Below, piece by piece: positions 7,392 through 15,710 of a stretch of 64,000 bases of DNA. How positions within the stretch are numbered: the first letter of the stretch is position 1; each line of letters begins with the position of its first letter. This stretch comes from Bacillus sp. BA3 (GTDB lineage: Bacteria > Bacillota > Bacilli > Bacillales > DSM-1321): positions 445,966 to 509,965 of the forward strand of contig PIZR01000004.1 in the NCBI GenBank assembly GCA_002835675.1. Direction: 5' to 3'. The notes beneath the pieces were generated by a model. The model saw nothing but the letters and a program-made list of their open reading frames with translations. It was not told the origin of the DNA and searched no databases. The translations under genes and the position numbers were made by a program.

Positions 7392-9296
7392 TTATTCACC
7401 AAGCTTCTTCCGGATATCCGCTGCTACATTCTTTAATGCCTTTTTTGATCCCCTTTCAAGGTCGTGGTTCAATTTCCTTTCTTTATAGCTGACAAATAAA
7501 GAATCGAGATCATAGCCTTCAGGATATAAATCGACGGCCTTTATTTCAAGTTCGAGCTTATTGGCATGAACTTCCTTGAAGGTATCTTCGAAAAGTACGA
7601 CGACATTATTGAAGGTGTCCTTTTTCTTATAAACGATCGCGTGCCCATTCAGTTCGCTTACCTTCACTTTGTCGCCGACTTCATATTCATAAGATGATTC
7701 TTTATGAACGTCCGCTGGCTTCGCTTTTTTGATTTTACCTTCCTGGACACGGCCCAAGTCGTAGTCTTTATTGTCGATATAGAGCTTTGCCTTTTGCAGA
7801 ACCTTTTCACGAACATTCATTTTTTTGGCTATCCAAAGGGCATTGCTTTCCCCGGATTGACCGATCAACAGCTTATATTTTGGCTCAAGTGTTTCACTGT
7901 TGAATTGCATGGCCGCATTCATGAAATCACTGTGTATTTCCGAATAGCGCTTGATTTCACCATAGTGGGTCGTCGCAACGGTTATGCACCCTCTTTGATA
8001 AAATTCCTCAAGGATGCTAATCGCCAATGCGGCTCCTTCATTCGGTTCCGTTCCGCTCCCGATTTCATCGAACAGCAGCAAGGAGTTATTGGTTAATGCC
8101 CCCATGATTTCCGAGATGTTTTTCATATGCGATGAAAACGTGCTCAGTGCATTTTCCATGCTTTGATTATCACCGATATCGACGAATACCTGGTCAAAGA
8201 CGGCAAGCTCCGTCCCTTCTTTACCGGCAACATGCAGCCCTGACATGACGGCCAATGTAAGGATGCCGATCGTTTTCAGGACGACTGTTTTTCCCCCGGC
8301 ATTAGGGCCTGTAATAATCAAGCTGCGATAGTCCTTACCGATTTCAAAATCCAAAGGTACGCTGTCTTGCGGCAAAAGTGGATGTTTACAGCCCGTTAAT
8401 TTAATATAACCATGATCATTGATTTTAGGCTCGATGGCATCCATGCTTTTACTGAACTTGGCTTTTGCGAAAATCATGTCATATTGACTGATCAACTCGA
8501 TGTTTATCTTGATCGGTTTCAACTGTTCGAAAACCGTTCCGGATAATGTGGCCAATAGTTGATACTCTTCCATCGATTCCTCCGCTTTTAAGCTTGCCAA
8601 TTCTGCATTCAATTTCGTTACCGAGGCAGGTTCAATGAACACGGTAGCCCCTTTTGCGGAAACTTCCACAATCGTTCCGGCCACCTGATTTTTATAGGAG
8701 GCTTTGATCGGGATGGTGTAGCGATCATCCTTTTTACTGATGAAAAATTCCTGAATGAACTCTTTATTGGCTCCGCTCTTCAAGAACTTATTCAGCCGTT
8801 CCTCGATTTTACTTTCCGTCTTGATGATTTGGTTCCTGATCCGTTTCAGGTCCTTGCTTGCTTCGGAAACGACAGCATTTCCCTTTATCGTGAATTGGAT
8901 TTCTTCTTCAATGCTCCTGAATTCGGTCATGGAACGGGCATAGGAATGCAGTGTTGGTGCAAAGAACTCTTTATCAGTCATGAATTTCTTGATATTCCTA
9001 CAGCCTCTTAAGAAGTCCGCTATCGCCACTAGCTCTGACGGCTCCAAAATCATACCTTTTTCCAGCTTGTCGATATGGAGGCCAATATGTGAAATGCCTT
9101 TTAAGGGAATATGGCTTTCCGCATTCAGTAAGTTCCTTGCCTCCGTGGTCTCGTTCAAACGATTTTTAACGACCTTCAAGGTGCTGCTCGGCTTAAGCTG
9201 ATCCAATAACGCTTTTCCTAAACCGCTTACGCAATGGTTTTTGACCATTTCCTTGAGTTGGATATATTGTAATTTTTCATAAGTCATTGTATTCAT
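7392..9296 (-). CDS. MutS2-family ATPase lacking the Smr nuclease domain
   Basis: The 634-aa product has the MutS2 core. An N-terminal clamp/lever region with coiled coil (about 130-260) is followed by the ATPase: Walker A GPNAGGKT at 330-337, Walker B LLLFDEIGSGTEP from 406, and the H-loop ATTHYGE. Full-length MutS2 is about 785 aa and ends in a Smr endonuclease domain; here the protein stops after a KOW-like segment (YEVGDKVKVSELNGHAIV), so Smr is absent. Bacillus MutS2 acts on collided ribosomes and on recombination intermediates. AAGGAGG precedes the ATG. The gene is monocistronic, with a long attenuator-like leader. This is a paralogue rather than the housekeeping mutS2, judging from its size and context. 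Confidence 0.88.
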   Translation of the reverse strand: MNTMTYEKLQYIQLKEMVKNHCVSGLGKALLDQLKPSSTLKVVKNRLNETTEARNLLNAESHIPLKGISHIGLHIDKLEKGMILEPSELVAIADFLRGCRNIKKFMTDKEFFAPTLHSYARSMTEFRSIEEEIQFTIKGNAVVSEASKDLKRIRNQIIKTESKIEERLNKFLKSGANKEFIQEFFISKKDDRYTIPIKASYKNQVAGTIVEVSAKGATVFIEPASVTKLNAELASLKAEESMEEYQLLATLSGTVFEQLKPIKINIELISQYDMIFAKAKFSKSMDAIEPKINDHGYIKLTGCKHPLLPQDSVPLDFEIGKDYRSLIITGPNAGGKTVVLKTIGILTLAVMSGLHVAGKEGTELAVFDQVFVDIGDNQSMENALSTFSSHMKNISEIMGALTNNSLLLFDEIGSGTEPNEGAALAISILEEFYQRGCITVATTHYGEIKRYSEIHSDFMNAAMQFNSETLEPKYKLLIGQSGESNALWIAKKMNVREKVLQKAKLYIDNKDYDLGRVQEGKIKKAKPADVHKESSYEYEVGDKVKVSELNGHAIVYKKKDTFNNVVVLFEDTFKEVHANKLELEIKAVDLYPEGYDLDSLFVSYKERKLNHDLERGSKKALKNVAADIRKKLGE

Positions 9297-9342
9297 CTAA
9301 TGATCCTCCTTGAATGAGTGAGTGATTAAAATTCCTGAATCC

Positions 9343-9415
9343 AAAAAATGCCCGCAATGGTCCCCCTACCTTTACAAATGAACAAGCCATTTGAGTAGAA
9401 AGCTCCTGCGGGCAT
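9343..9415 (-). terminator. Second leader terminator, just before the mutS2-like ribosome site
   Basis: TGCGGGCAT/ATGCCCGCA arms (9407-9415 and 9348-9356) close a long loop, followed on the minus strand by six T. It ends about 45 nt before the start codon, so read-through is needed for expression. Confidence 0.65.
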
Positions 9416-9481
9416 CGGCCTTATCCAAGGATAAGTACCTAAAATCGATAACAAATTGGGCAGCTCGAATAGACCTGCGTA

Positions 9482-9518
9482 CACAAAAAAGCATGATAGG
9501 ACAAATCCCACCATGCTT
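9482..9518 (-). terminator. First leader terminator
   Basis: AAAAGCATG and CATGCTTTTTT form a strong stem around a partly paired GTGGGATTTGTCCTAT loop, with six T after it on the minus strand. It lies about 200 nt after the predicted transcription start. Confidence 0.7.
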
Positions 9519-9661
9519 TTCGCCGTAACACCTGCATGTTACACGATTTATGGAAAAGGAAGCAGTCTTAAGGTAGGTATTCACAATGCAGAATTGCACT
9601 GTGAAAAAAGGCATACTTAATCCACTGACAAATCAGTGATTAAATACCTTATTCAACTAAA

Positions 9662-9685
9662 TTAGTTGATACCTACTCCCGACAT
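9662..9685 (-). CDS. Seven-codon leader ORF (MSGVGIN)
   Basis: ATG at 9685 is followed by seven sense codons and TAA. AAAAGGTG lies about 10 nt upstream. The ORF overlaps the 5' arm of the junction-closing stem, and its stop codon lies in the first hairpin, so a ribosome held here would stop that structure from forming. Its translation is inferred from position and ribosome site. Confidence 0.5.
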   Translation of the reverse strand: MSGVGIN

Positions 9686-9716
9686 AAAACACCACACCTT
9701 TTCTTAGATTGGAATT

Positions 9717-9745
9717 AACATACCATATCAGTAAGAAAGAGTCAA
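9717..9745 (-). promoter_or_regulatory. SigA-type promoter of the mutS2-like leader
   Basis: On the minus strand TTGACT-N17-TATGTT is a near-consensus vegetative promoter. Predicted start is near 9710, which defines the leader length of about 410 nt. Confidence 0.7.
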
Positions 9746-9882
9746 TTCGTTTTTTGCCATTTTCCAAAGTTTTATTAAAAGATTCAAGAAAAAAATGCAG
9801 CCAAGCCCATGGTTCTCCCCTTTTCATTGTCTGAATATTTACTTTAAAATCGGGGTATGTTATCCTTATATTGACATAAACT

Positions 9883-9912
9883 AAAAACAGCCTCATGCGC
9901 TAACATGAGGCT
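9883..9912 (-). terminator. Terminator after small membrane peptide gene
   Basis: AGCCTCATG and CATGAGGCT form a perfect stem with a 6-nt loop; GTTTTT follows on the minus strand. The region 9746-9882 shows no other element. Confidence 0.8.
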
Positions 9913-9949
9913 GACAACTAGCAAGAGTGGTTGGTCACAACTAACTTAA

Positions 9950-10102
9950 TTAATCGTCAGAAGAAGAACCATTGCCATCTTGGGAGGATGAGTGGTTCTT
10001 TTTCCGTTTCTTGGCGAACATAGACAGGATAAGACTGGTTGCTACAGCAACAAATATCTCTTTACCCATATCTGTAATCAAGTTCAATAAGAAATGAATC
10101 AA
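9950..10102 (-). CDS. Small membrane peptide, type I toxin-like
   Basis: A TTG start at 10102 is preferred because a perfect AAAGGAGGTGA lies 4 nt upstream; the longer frame has no ribosome site. The 50-aa peptide has an amphipathic N-terminus (MIHFLLNLITDMGKEI), one hydrophobic helix (FVAVATSLILSMF), a Lys/Arg cluster (AKKRKKN) and a Ser/Asp tail. Size, one helix plus basic tail, very strong ribosome site and a close terminator resemble type I toxins such as the Fst or TxpA kinds, but the sequence does not match a family I know. An antisense RNA has not been shown. Confidence 0.6.
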   Translation of the reverse strand: MIHFLLNLITDMGKEIFVAVATSLILSMFAKKRKKNHSSSQDGNGSSSDD

Positions 10103-10263
10103 GCGGTCACCTCCTTTCCAATCTATCATTAGATGGAAAAGCAAAGCGTGACCTACCACTCTATCCTCAGTTGTTCCTCTATTTTATCATATTTTTACCT
10201 TAATGGTAATTATATGAAAATAAACAAGTCCAGCTAACATTTGACGCCAGGTAAGTCATTAAT

Positions 10264-10296
10264 AAAAGGGGATTATCCATTGGATAATCCCCTTTT
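10264..10296 (-). terminator. Terminator of the nucleoside uptake/salvage operon
   Basis: GGGGATTATCC-ATT-GGATAATCCCC is a perfect 11-bp stem flanked by AAAA and TTTT. It directly follows the adenine deaminase stop at 10301. Confidence 0.9.
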
Positions 10297-10300
10297 CGGT

Positions 10301-12019
10301 TTAAGCTTCTTCACTCATTATGAGAGGGACTGTTTTCCCTTCATTCACGTTGATCAATCCATGGTCGGTTATTTTCAAAGCCGGGCTGACAGGAAGCGAT
10401 AAGGTGCTTAATGACATGATGACATTATAATGTTCGTAGCCTAACGATTTAAGTGCATCTGTCAGGTGCTGAACTTGCTTTGATACGATGTCCATCGGCT
10501 CTTCGGAAAGAATGCCCCCTACCGGAAGTGGAATCATCGATAGGACCTTGCCATCGTGGACGCAGCAGACACCGCCTTGCTTCCTTATTACTTCGTTAGC
10601 GGCAATCATCATATCCTGCTTGTTATGGCCAATCACTAAAAGGTTATGGTTATCATGCGAATAGGTTGTTGCGACAGCTCCACGCTTCAATACATCGCCG
10701 GTGATCAACCCGTGTGCCCGATTACCGTTTTTCCCGTATCGTTCGAATGTGGCGATTAAACCATAAGGGCTTTCCTCCCAGCATAATTGGCCATTCTTCC
10801 CATCTAAATGATCATGGGTTTCAGATGTGAAAGTAGAACCGTTCTGCACGTTTATGATCCGGCACTTGCTGCTTTCAAACCTATCCGGGATCGTGATGTT
10901 AAAATCGTTTTCGGTAAGTTCCGCAAGCTTCACACTTTGATAGAAATGCTCAGGAAATTGTTCTTCCTTCACTTCTTGGACATATGGGCGTGAAGATTCA
11001 TAAACTAGCTCACCTTTTTTGTATACTTGTTCAATTTCAAATGTTTCCAAATCCGATAGCAGCAAGAAATCTGCTGTTTTTCCAGGTGCAATGGCGCCGC
11101 GGTCATACATCCGCATCCGCTGTGCAGGTGTATAGGTGCATGCATAAATGGCTTTTTCAGGAGTCATCCCCATTTGGATGGCTTTCTTTAAAAGGACATT
11201 CAGATGTCCCCTGTTTTGGAAAGAGTCGGTCATGACATCATCGGTGACAAAGCAGAAATGCTCATCCACCTGATTTTCCTTCAAGTAATTCATCACTTCT
11301 TCAGTCATTGATTTTTCTTGAATCTCAATGAACATCCCGGCGGCGATCCTCGCTTCCATCCCTTCCACGGTCTGGTGTGTATGATCTGAATTCACTCCGG
11401 CATTTATAATCTTTTGCAAGTCCAAGTCGAGCAGCTTTGGAACGTGCCCCTCTATGATCAAATCTGGATAACGGGAACGGATATGGGACAAGATCTTATT
11501 CGTTTTGCAATCCGGGTCGGTTATGACCTCATAGTAATTCATGATCTCGCCGAGACATATAATGTCCTCTGTTTGCATCAATTCGTCAATATCATCTATT
11601 TCGATCGAACCGCCTGTTGTTTCCATCGATGTGGCTGGAACGGAACTCGGGATGGCATAAAACATATCCGCTACGCAATCTTGACTTGCTTTGATCATTT
11701 CCTTCACACCGGAAATGCCGAAAACATTGGCCATTTCATGCGGTTCCGGCACGATCGTCGTCACGCCATTTTTGATTAACCCGTAGGAAAAAGTCGCAGG
11801 CGTCACCATCGTACTTTCAATGTGGAGATGGATATCGATTAGACCTGGAACCATATACTTCCCCTGTCCATCGACGATTGTATCCGGCTCGAAGGCATCC
11901 AATTCACGTTCTCCAATATAATAGAACTTCCCATCCTTGATGGCTGCATTCCCTTTAATAAATCTTTTAAAATAGCTGTTAAACACGTTGATATCCCTTA
12001 CAAGCATATCCATTCGCAT
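10301..12019 (-). CDS. ade: Adenine deaminase
   Basis: The 572-aa product converts adenine to hypoxanthine and ammonia in the cytosol. It belongs to the amidohydrolase superfamily. The N-terminal metal motif is PGLIDIHLHIES (about residues 56-67), followed by VPEPHEMANVFG and later GEIMNYYEV and EGHVPKL, all typical of AdeC. The C-terminal domain of this family is present (YSHDNHNLLVIG), and the length matches (about 570-580 aa). AGGAGGG lies 6 nt before the ATG. It is the last gene of a six-gene operon with a nucleoside hydrolase, so it would process adenine released from imported adenosine. Confidence 0.95.
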   Translation of the reverse strand: MRMDMLVRDINVFNSYFKRFIKGNAAIKDGKFYYIGERELDAFEPDTIVDGQGKYMVPGLIDIHLHIESTMVTPATFSYGLIKNGVTTIVPEPHEMANVFGISGVKEMIKASQDCVADMFYAIPSSVPATSMETTGGSIEIDDIDELMQTEDIICLGEIMNYYEVITDPDCKTNKILSHIRSRYPDLIIEGHVPKLLDLDLQKIINAGVNSDHTHQTVEGMEARIAAGMFIEIQEKSMTEEVMNYLKENQVDEHFCFVTDDVMTDSFQNRGHLNVLLKKAIQMGMTPEKAIYACTYTPAQRMRMYDRGAIAPGKTADFLLLSDLETFEIEQVYKKGELVYESSRPYVQEVKEEQFPEHFYQSVKLAELTENDFNITIPDRFESSKCRIINVQNGSTFTSETHDHLDGKNGQLCWEESPYGLIATFERYGKNGNRAHGLITGDVLKRGAVATTYSHDNHNLLVIGHNKQDMMIAANEVIRKQGGVCCVHDGKVLSMIPLPVGGILSEEPMDIVSKQVQHLTDALKSLGYEHYNVIMSLSTLSLPVSPALKITDHGLINVNEGKTVPLIMSEEA

Positions 12020-12035
12020 AACTTACCCTCCTAAG

Positions 12036-13100
12036 CTAGTCAACAAGCACCATCTGGTTTTTCGGAATTTCAAGGATTATTTCCTGACCCGTCCGATAGG
12101 ATTCCGCCATTTCCTTGTTCACAGTGAAATCCCCTATTGGAGTTTCAACAACATATTGATAGCTTCTTCCCAGATACGTACTTACCTTGACTCGGCCAGG
12201 TAAACTATTTTCCTGAACAGCTCCAGTGTTATCTTTTTCCCTGATCAACAGATCGTCCGGCCTGATGGCTCCTATTTTTCCCGTTGAATTGGTCATCTGC
12301 GAATCCTTTTGCAGCACAAATGAGTATCCAGATTTGTTCAGTTCGATTTTACCTTCATGATCCCTCCGCTTATCGAAGTCAATGAAGTTCTTGAAGCCGA
12401 TGAAGTCAGCGACAAATTTGGTTTCAGGATATTTGTAAATGGTCGCAGGATCACTAAGCTGCTCGATGATCCCTTTATTCATGATCGCCACCTGGTCGGA
12501 TATCGAAAAGCATTCTTCCTGGTCATGGGAAACATATACCGTTGTAATCCCCAGCTCTTGCTGGATACGGCGAATCTCGACTCTCATATTCACCCTTAAG
12601 TTGGCATCAAGATTACTCAATGGCTCATCAAATAATAGGATGTCCGGCTCAATCACCAGCGCCCTGGCAATCGCAACCCGTTGCTTTTGCCCTCCGGAAA
12701 GCTCTTGGGGATATCTCTTTTCAAATCCTTTTAAATTAACGATTTCGAGCACATTCATTACTTTTTTTTCGATTTCACTTTTGGAATTCTTTCTCAGACG
12801 GAGACCGAATGCAATATTATCGAATATCGACAAATGCGGAAATAATGCATAGTTTTGGAACACAAAGCCAAAGTTCCGCTTGTTGACGGGCACTTTCGTA
12901 TAGTCCTTTTCCTTGAATAAAAACTTCCCTTCATTCGCCTGTAAAAACCCGGCAATTAAACGCAGGGTCGTCGTTTTCCCACAGCCGCTCGGGCCAAGAA
13001 GGGATACCAGTTTCCCTTTTTCAATTTCAAGATTGAAATCCTTTAATATATTCTGTTTGTTATATGCTACAGATATATCTTGTAAAGTGAATAAAGCCAT
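12036..13100 (-). CDS. ABC transporter ATP-binding protein, PotA-like
   Basis: The 354-aa ATPase energises import at the inner membrane face. Walker A GPSGCGKTT is at 36-44, the Q-loop FQNYALFPH at about 81-89, the signature LSGGQ at 134-138, Walker B ILLFDEPLSNLD follows, and the C-terminal TOBE-like regulatory part covers about 260-354. This is the CUT1/PotA type used for spermidine/putrescine, Fe3+ and related substrates. AAAGGAGG precedes the ATG. It lies between adenine deaminase and the permeases, so its substrate is probably a purine nucleoside or base rather than polyamine; that is an inference from neighbours. Confidence 0.92.
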   Translation of the reverse strand: MALFTLQDISVAYNKQNILKDFNLEIEKGKLVSLLGPSGCGKTTTLRLIAGFLQANEGKFLFKEKDYTKVPVNKRNFGFVFQNYALFPHLSIFDNIAFGLRLRKNSKSEIEKKVMNVLEIVNLKGFEKRYPQELSGGQKQRVAIARALVIEPDILLFDEPLSNLDANLRVNMRVEIRRIQQELGITTVYVSHDQEECFSISDQVAIMNKGIIEQLSDPATIYKYPETKFVADFIGFKNFIDFDKRRDHEGKIELNKSGYSFVLQKDSQMTNSTGKIGAIRPDDLLIREKDNTGAVQENSLPGRVKVSTYLGRSYQYVVETPIGDFTVNKEMAESYRTGQEIILEIPKNQMVLVD

Positions 13101-13115
13101 CCATCATTACCTCCT

Positions 13116-13904
13116 TTATCGTTTTGTGAAATAAGACAATCCCATGAGCCGTTCTACTATAAACATGAAGAAAGCGGTTATGAACATGAGCAATACGGAA
13201 ATGGCCGAAATGGTAGGGTCGAAGTAGTTCTCCACATACGTCAGCATCTGAATCGGAAACGTACTTACCCCAGGGCCTGTCATATAAACTGAAATGTCGA
13301 CATTATTGAAGGATTCCAAGAAGGCGATCATGACTGCCGCCAGAATTCCTGATTTTATGTTAGGGAGGACGACTGTAAAGAATGTGCCCAATTTACTGGC
13401 TCCGAGACTTTCCGCCGCTTCTTCAATGGAAAAATCAAAGTTTGATAAGCTTGAAGAAATCACACGGATGATGAACGGAAGCATGATAACAGTATGTCCC
13501 ACAAACAGGGCCGCATAAATCGGTAGCTGATAAGTCCCCACAATGTAACGTAAAAACGCAAAGCCAAGAACAATTCCCGGTATTAATATAGGAGAAACGA
13601 AAAAGGCATTAATCACGCTTTTCCCTTTGAAATCAAACCGGCTTAATGCATAGGCAGCCGGCACTCCCAATAACAGTGCCAAAAGGTTGCCTCCGAGTGA
13701 AACAAGAATGGACGTTTTAAAAGCGACCAAAAACATTTCCACGTTAAAAATATTTTCGTACCATCTTAAAGAAAACTCTTCTGGCGGGAACTTCAAAATA
13801 TTTCCGCCTTCAAATGACGTAACAGATATGATAAGCAAAGGCCCTAGTAAAAAAATGAACACCAGGAGAGTAAACAGGGCCAATCCTCGATTTTTTTCCT
13901 GCAT
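13116..13904 (-). CDS. ABC transporter permease, PotC-like
   Basis: The 262-aa inner-membrane protein has about six hydrophobic helices and the BPD_transp_1 EAA loop (EEAAESLGASKLGTFFTVVL), the contact to the ATPase. The N-terminal RGLALFTLLVFIFLLGPLLI and length match PotC-type permeases. It starts 6 bp after the upstream permease stop, so the two are coupled. Confidence 0.9.
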   Translation of the reverse strand: MQEKNRGLALFTLLVFIFLLGPLLIISVTSFEGGNILKFPPEEFSLRWYENIFNVEMFLVAFKTSILVSLGGNLLALLLGVPAAYALSRFDFKGKSVINAFFVSPILIPGIVLGFAFLRYIVGTYQLPIYAALFVGHTVIMLPFIIRVISSSLSNFDFSIEEAAESLGASKLGTFFTVVLPNIKSGILAAVMIAFLESFNNVDISVYMTGPGVSTFPIQMLTYVENYFDPTISAISVLLMFITAFFMFIVERLMGLSYFTKR

Positions 13905-13910
13905 ACACCT

Positions 13911-14735
13911 CTACCCCTTTGGATTTAATTTTTTTGCCAAACCATTCATGATCGATATGATAAGAACTGTCACTGCAATCATTATCGTAGCGACAATCGA
14001 TGCCACTTGCCATTCGTTCAATGTAATTGCGTTTTGATAAAGAAATGTCGAAATGACCCGCTGTTTCCCGCCTAATAAAGCAGGCGTTGTATAAGCAGTG
14101 AAGCTTCCTACAAAAACAAGGATGCTGCCAATGACCAAGCCTGGAACCGAAAGCGGAATGATTACCTTTGAGAATACAGCCAATCTTGAAGCTCCAAGGC
14201 TTTCCGCCGCTTTTAATAAGTCAGTCTCGATGTTCTCCATCACACCCACCAGCGTCACGATGATCAATGGCAGGAATAAATGGACCAATCCGATGATGAT
14301 GGCAGTAGGCGTGTACAAAATATCAAGTGGCTTTTCAATCAAGCCCATGCCCATAAGCAGTTTATTCACGACACCGTTTTTACCGATGATCACCATCCAG
14401 CTGAATGAGCGGACAACAGGGCTTGTTAACAGCGGGAAGATCGTCAGCAAAAGCATGATGGCTTTTTTTCGTTGTTTCAGTTTTGAAATATAATAAGCTG
14501 CTGGAAATCCTAATAGAATGCAAATGATTGTCGTGAACAGACTCACCCTAAGTGTCGTCAGCAGAATTTCAATAAAGTATCGGTCTTGGAAAAAATCGAG
14601 ATATCCTTGTATGGAAAAACCGCCGCTTTCATTAAAAAATGTCGTGCCAATCGTCATTAGGATCGGAATGATCATGAAAATCGTTAAAAATAGAACGCCT
14701 GGTAACAGCAGCAGGTATAGATAGCGTTTCTTCAC
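13911..14735 (-). CDS. ABC transporter permease, PotB-like
   Basis: The 274-aa permease starts at GTG with GGGGG upstream. It has about six hydrophobic helices and an EAA loop (LLKAAESLGASRLAVFSKVI). N-terminal KKRYLYLLLLPGVLFLTIFM is the usual first helix of the PotB group. Together with the PotC-like permease it forms the heterodimeric channel of the operon's importer. Confidence 0.9.
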   Translation of the reverse strand: MKKRYLYLLLLPGVLFLTIFMIIPILMTIGTTFFNESGGFSIQGYLDFFQDRYFIEILLTTLRVSLFTTIICILLGFPAAYYISKLKQRKKAIMLLLTIFPLLTSPVVRSFSWMVIIGKNGVVNKLLMGMGLIEKPLDILYTPTAIIIGLVHLFLPLIIVTLVGVMENIETDLLKAAESLGASRLAVFSKVIIPLSVPGLVIGSILVFVGSFTAYTTPALLGGKQRVISTFLYQNAITLNEWQVASIVATIMIAVTVLIISIMNGLAKKLNPKG

Positions 14736-14759
14736 CTCGGAACCCCCTGTTCGTATTAT

Positions 14760-15689
14760 TTATGAATTGATTATGCGAATGAACAGGTCGAAAAACGCTT
14801 CCGCATCGACGTCCAGACAAACATGCGCATTAGGCTGCTTCATCAGCCTGTTTTGAAAGTCGCAAACCATTTGTCCGTCACAAAGCTCGCTTTTTGTTTC
14901 AACATCCACATAATATTCTTCTCTGGTGACAAGATCTTCTTGCAAAGCAATGGCTACAGCTAATGGATCATGCATCGCACATGCCCATATACCGTTACGT
15001 TCAAAATACCTTTTCCGATAATCTGATGTGCTTTTCCTTATATAGTCAGCAAGTTCATGGTTTTGAATCAATTGGATATGCTCTTCATCCAACAGAACCT
15101 TTCTCGTAACATCAAGACCAACTTGCGTGATGGATGCGAATCCCGCCTGTAATACGATTTTGGCTGCTTCAGGATCGACATACGTGTTATATTCAGAGGT
15201 TGGCGTGACATTGCCAACCCCTTTGACAACTCCGCCCATGAAAATGACTTCTTTAACGAGCTTGGTGATTTGCGGACATTTTTTCACCGCCAATGCCAAA
15301 TTCGTAAGAGGCCCCGTCATGACAAGCGTCACTTCACCTGGAAAATTCAAAATGGAATTGATGATGAAATCAGAAGCAAATCCATCATCAGGCTGATTTT
15401 TGACTGGCATATCCTTCAAGGCTCCGCCAATCCCGTCTTCGCCATGAATCCGGTGTTCAAAAAAGGGCCTCCTGATAATTGGGCTATCTGCCCCCTTTAT
15501 GACTGAAATGTCCTGTTCATTCAGCAAATCCAATATTTTGCATGTATTCAATGTGGCTGTATCAAGTGATACATTCCCGTTCACTGTTGTTACCGCCAAT
15601 ATGTCGAATTGACGGCTTTTAACAGCAAGAATGATCCCTATCGCATCATCTATTCCAGTATCCACATCAAGAATCATTTTTTTCTTCAT
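14760..15689 (-). CDS. Nucleoside hydrolase (inosine/uridine-preferring type)
   Basis: This enzyme cleaves the N-glycosidic bond of ribonucleosides to base and ribose. The hallmark calcium/ribose site is at the N-terminus: ILDVDTGIDDAIGI, with the DVDTGxDDA motif at about residues 6-14. Further matches are VTTVNGN, a MTGPLTNLALA segment, and CAMHDPLAVA with the catalytic-site Asp. The ATG at 15689 has GAGGTG 7 nt upstream, so the frame's extra three codons were dropped. The 309-aa length is normal. Genes for the importer and adenine deaminase flank it, which suggests that it acts on imported purine nucleosides in the cytosol. Confidence 0.93.
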   Translation of the reverse strand: MKKKMILDVDTGIDDAIGIILAVKSRQFDILAVTTVNGNVSLDTATLNTCKILDLLNEQDISVIKGADSPIIRRPFFEHRIHGEDGIGGALKDMPVKNQPDDGFASDFIINSILNFPGEVTLVMTGPLTNLALAVKKCPQITKLVKEVIFMGGVVKGVGNVTPTSEYNTYVDPEAAKIVLQAGFASITQVGLDVTRKVLLDEEHIQLIQNHELADYIRKSTSDYRKRYFERNGIWACAMHDPLAVAIALQEDLVTREEYYVDVETKSELCDGQMVCDFQNRLMKQPNAHVCLDVDAEAFFDLFIRIINS

Positions 15690-15710
15690 CAAGCACACCT
15701 CATTTCTTTC

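Larger units (their letters stand above)
9297..9710 (-). ncRNA. Long structured leader (candidate attenuator) of the mutS2-like gene
   Basis: From the predicted start near 9710 the transcript runs about 410 nt before the coding region. In order it holds a 7-codon ORF, a three-stem junction, and two terminators. The junction is closed by GTAGGTAT/ATACCTAC (9669-9676 with 9573-9580). Its stems are 9654-9668 (CAACTAA-A-TTAGTTG), 9617-9643 (TTAATC-CACTGA pairing) and 9580-9605 (TTCACA-TGCA pairing). The terminators lie at 9482-9518 and 9343-9415. This is the layout of ribosome-sensing or ligand-sensing attenuators. I do not recognise a named riboswitch class. Folding was judged by eye only. Confidence 0.65.

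Noticed and set aside
9343..9415. T-box riboswitch in the mutS2-like leader
   Set aside because: GGTAGGGGGACCATTGCGGG only superficially resembles the T-box core. The pairing partner lies upstream as in a terminator, and no stem I with specifier loop was found.
9326..9514. 62-codon frame in the mutS2-like leader
   Set aside because: Its start lies inside the stem of the first leader terminator and it reads through the second; no ribosome site. Better explained as structured RNA.
9657..9896. 79-codon minus-strand frame
   Set aside because: It overlaps the promoter and the leader ORF of the mutS2-like gene; no ribosome site.
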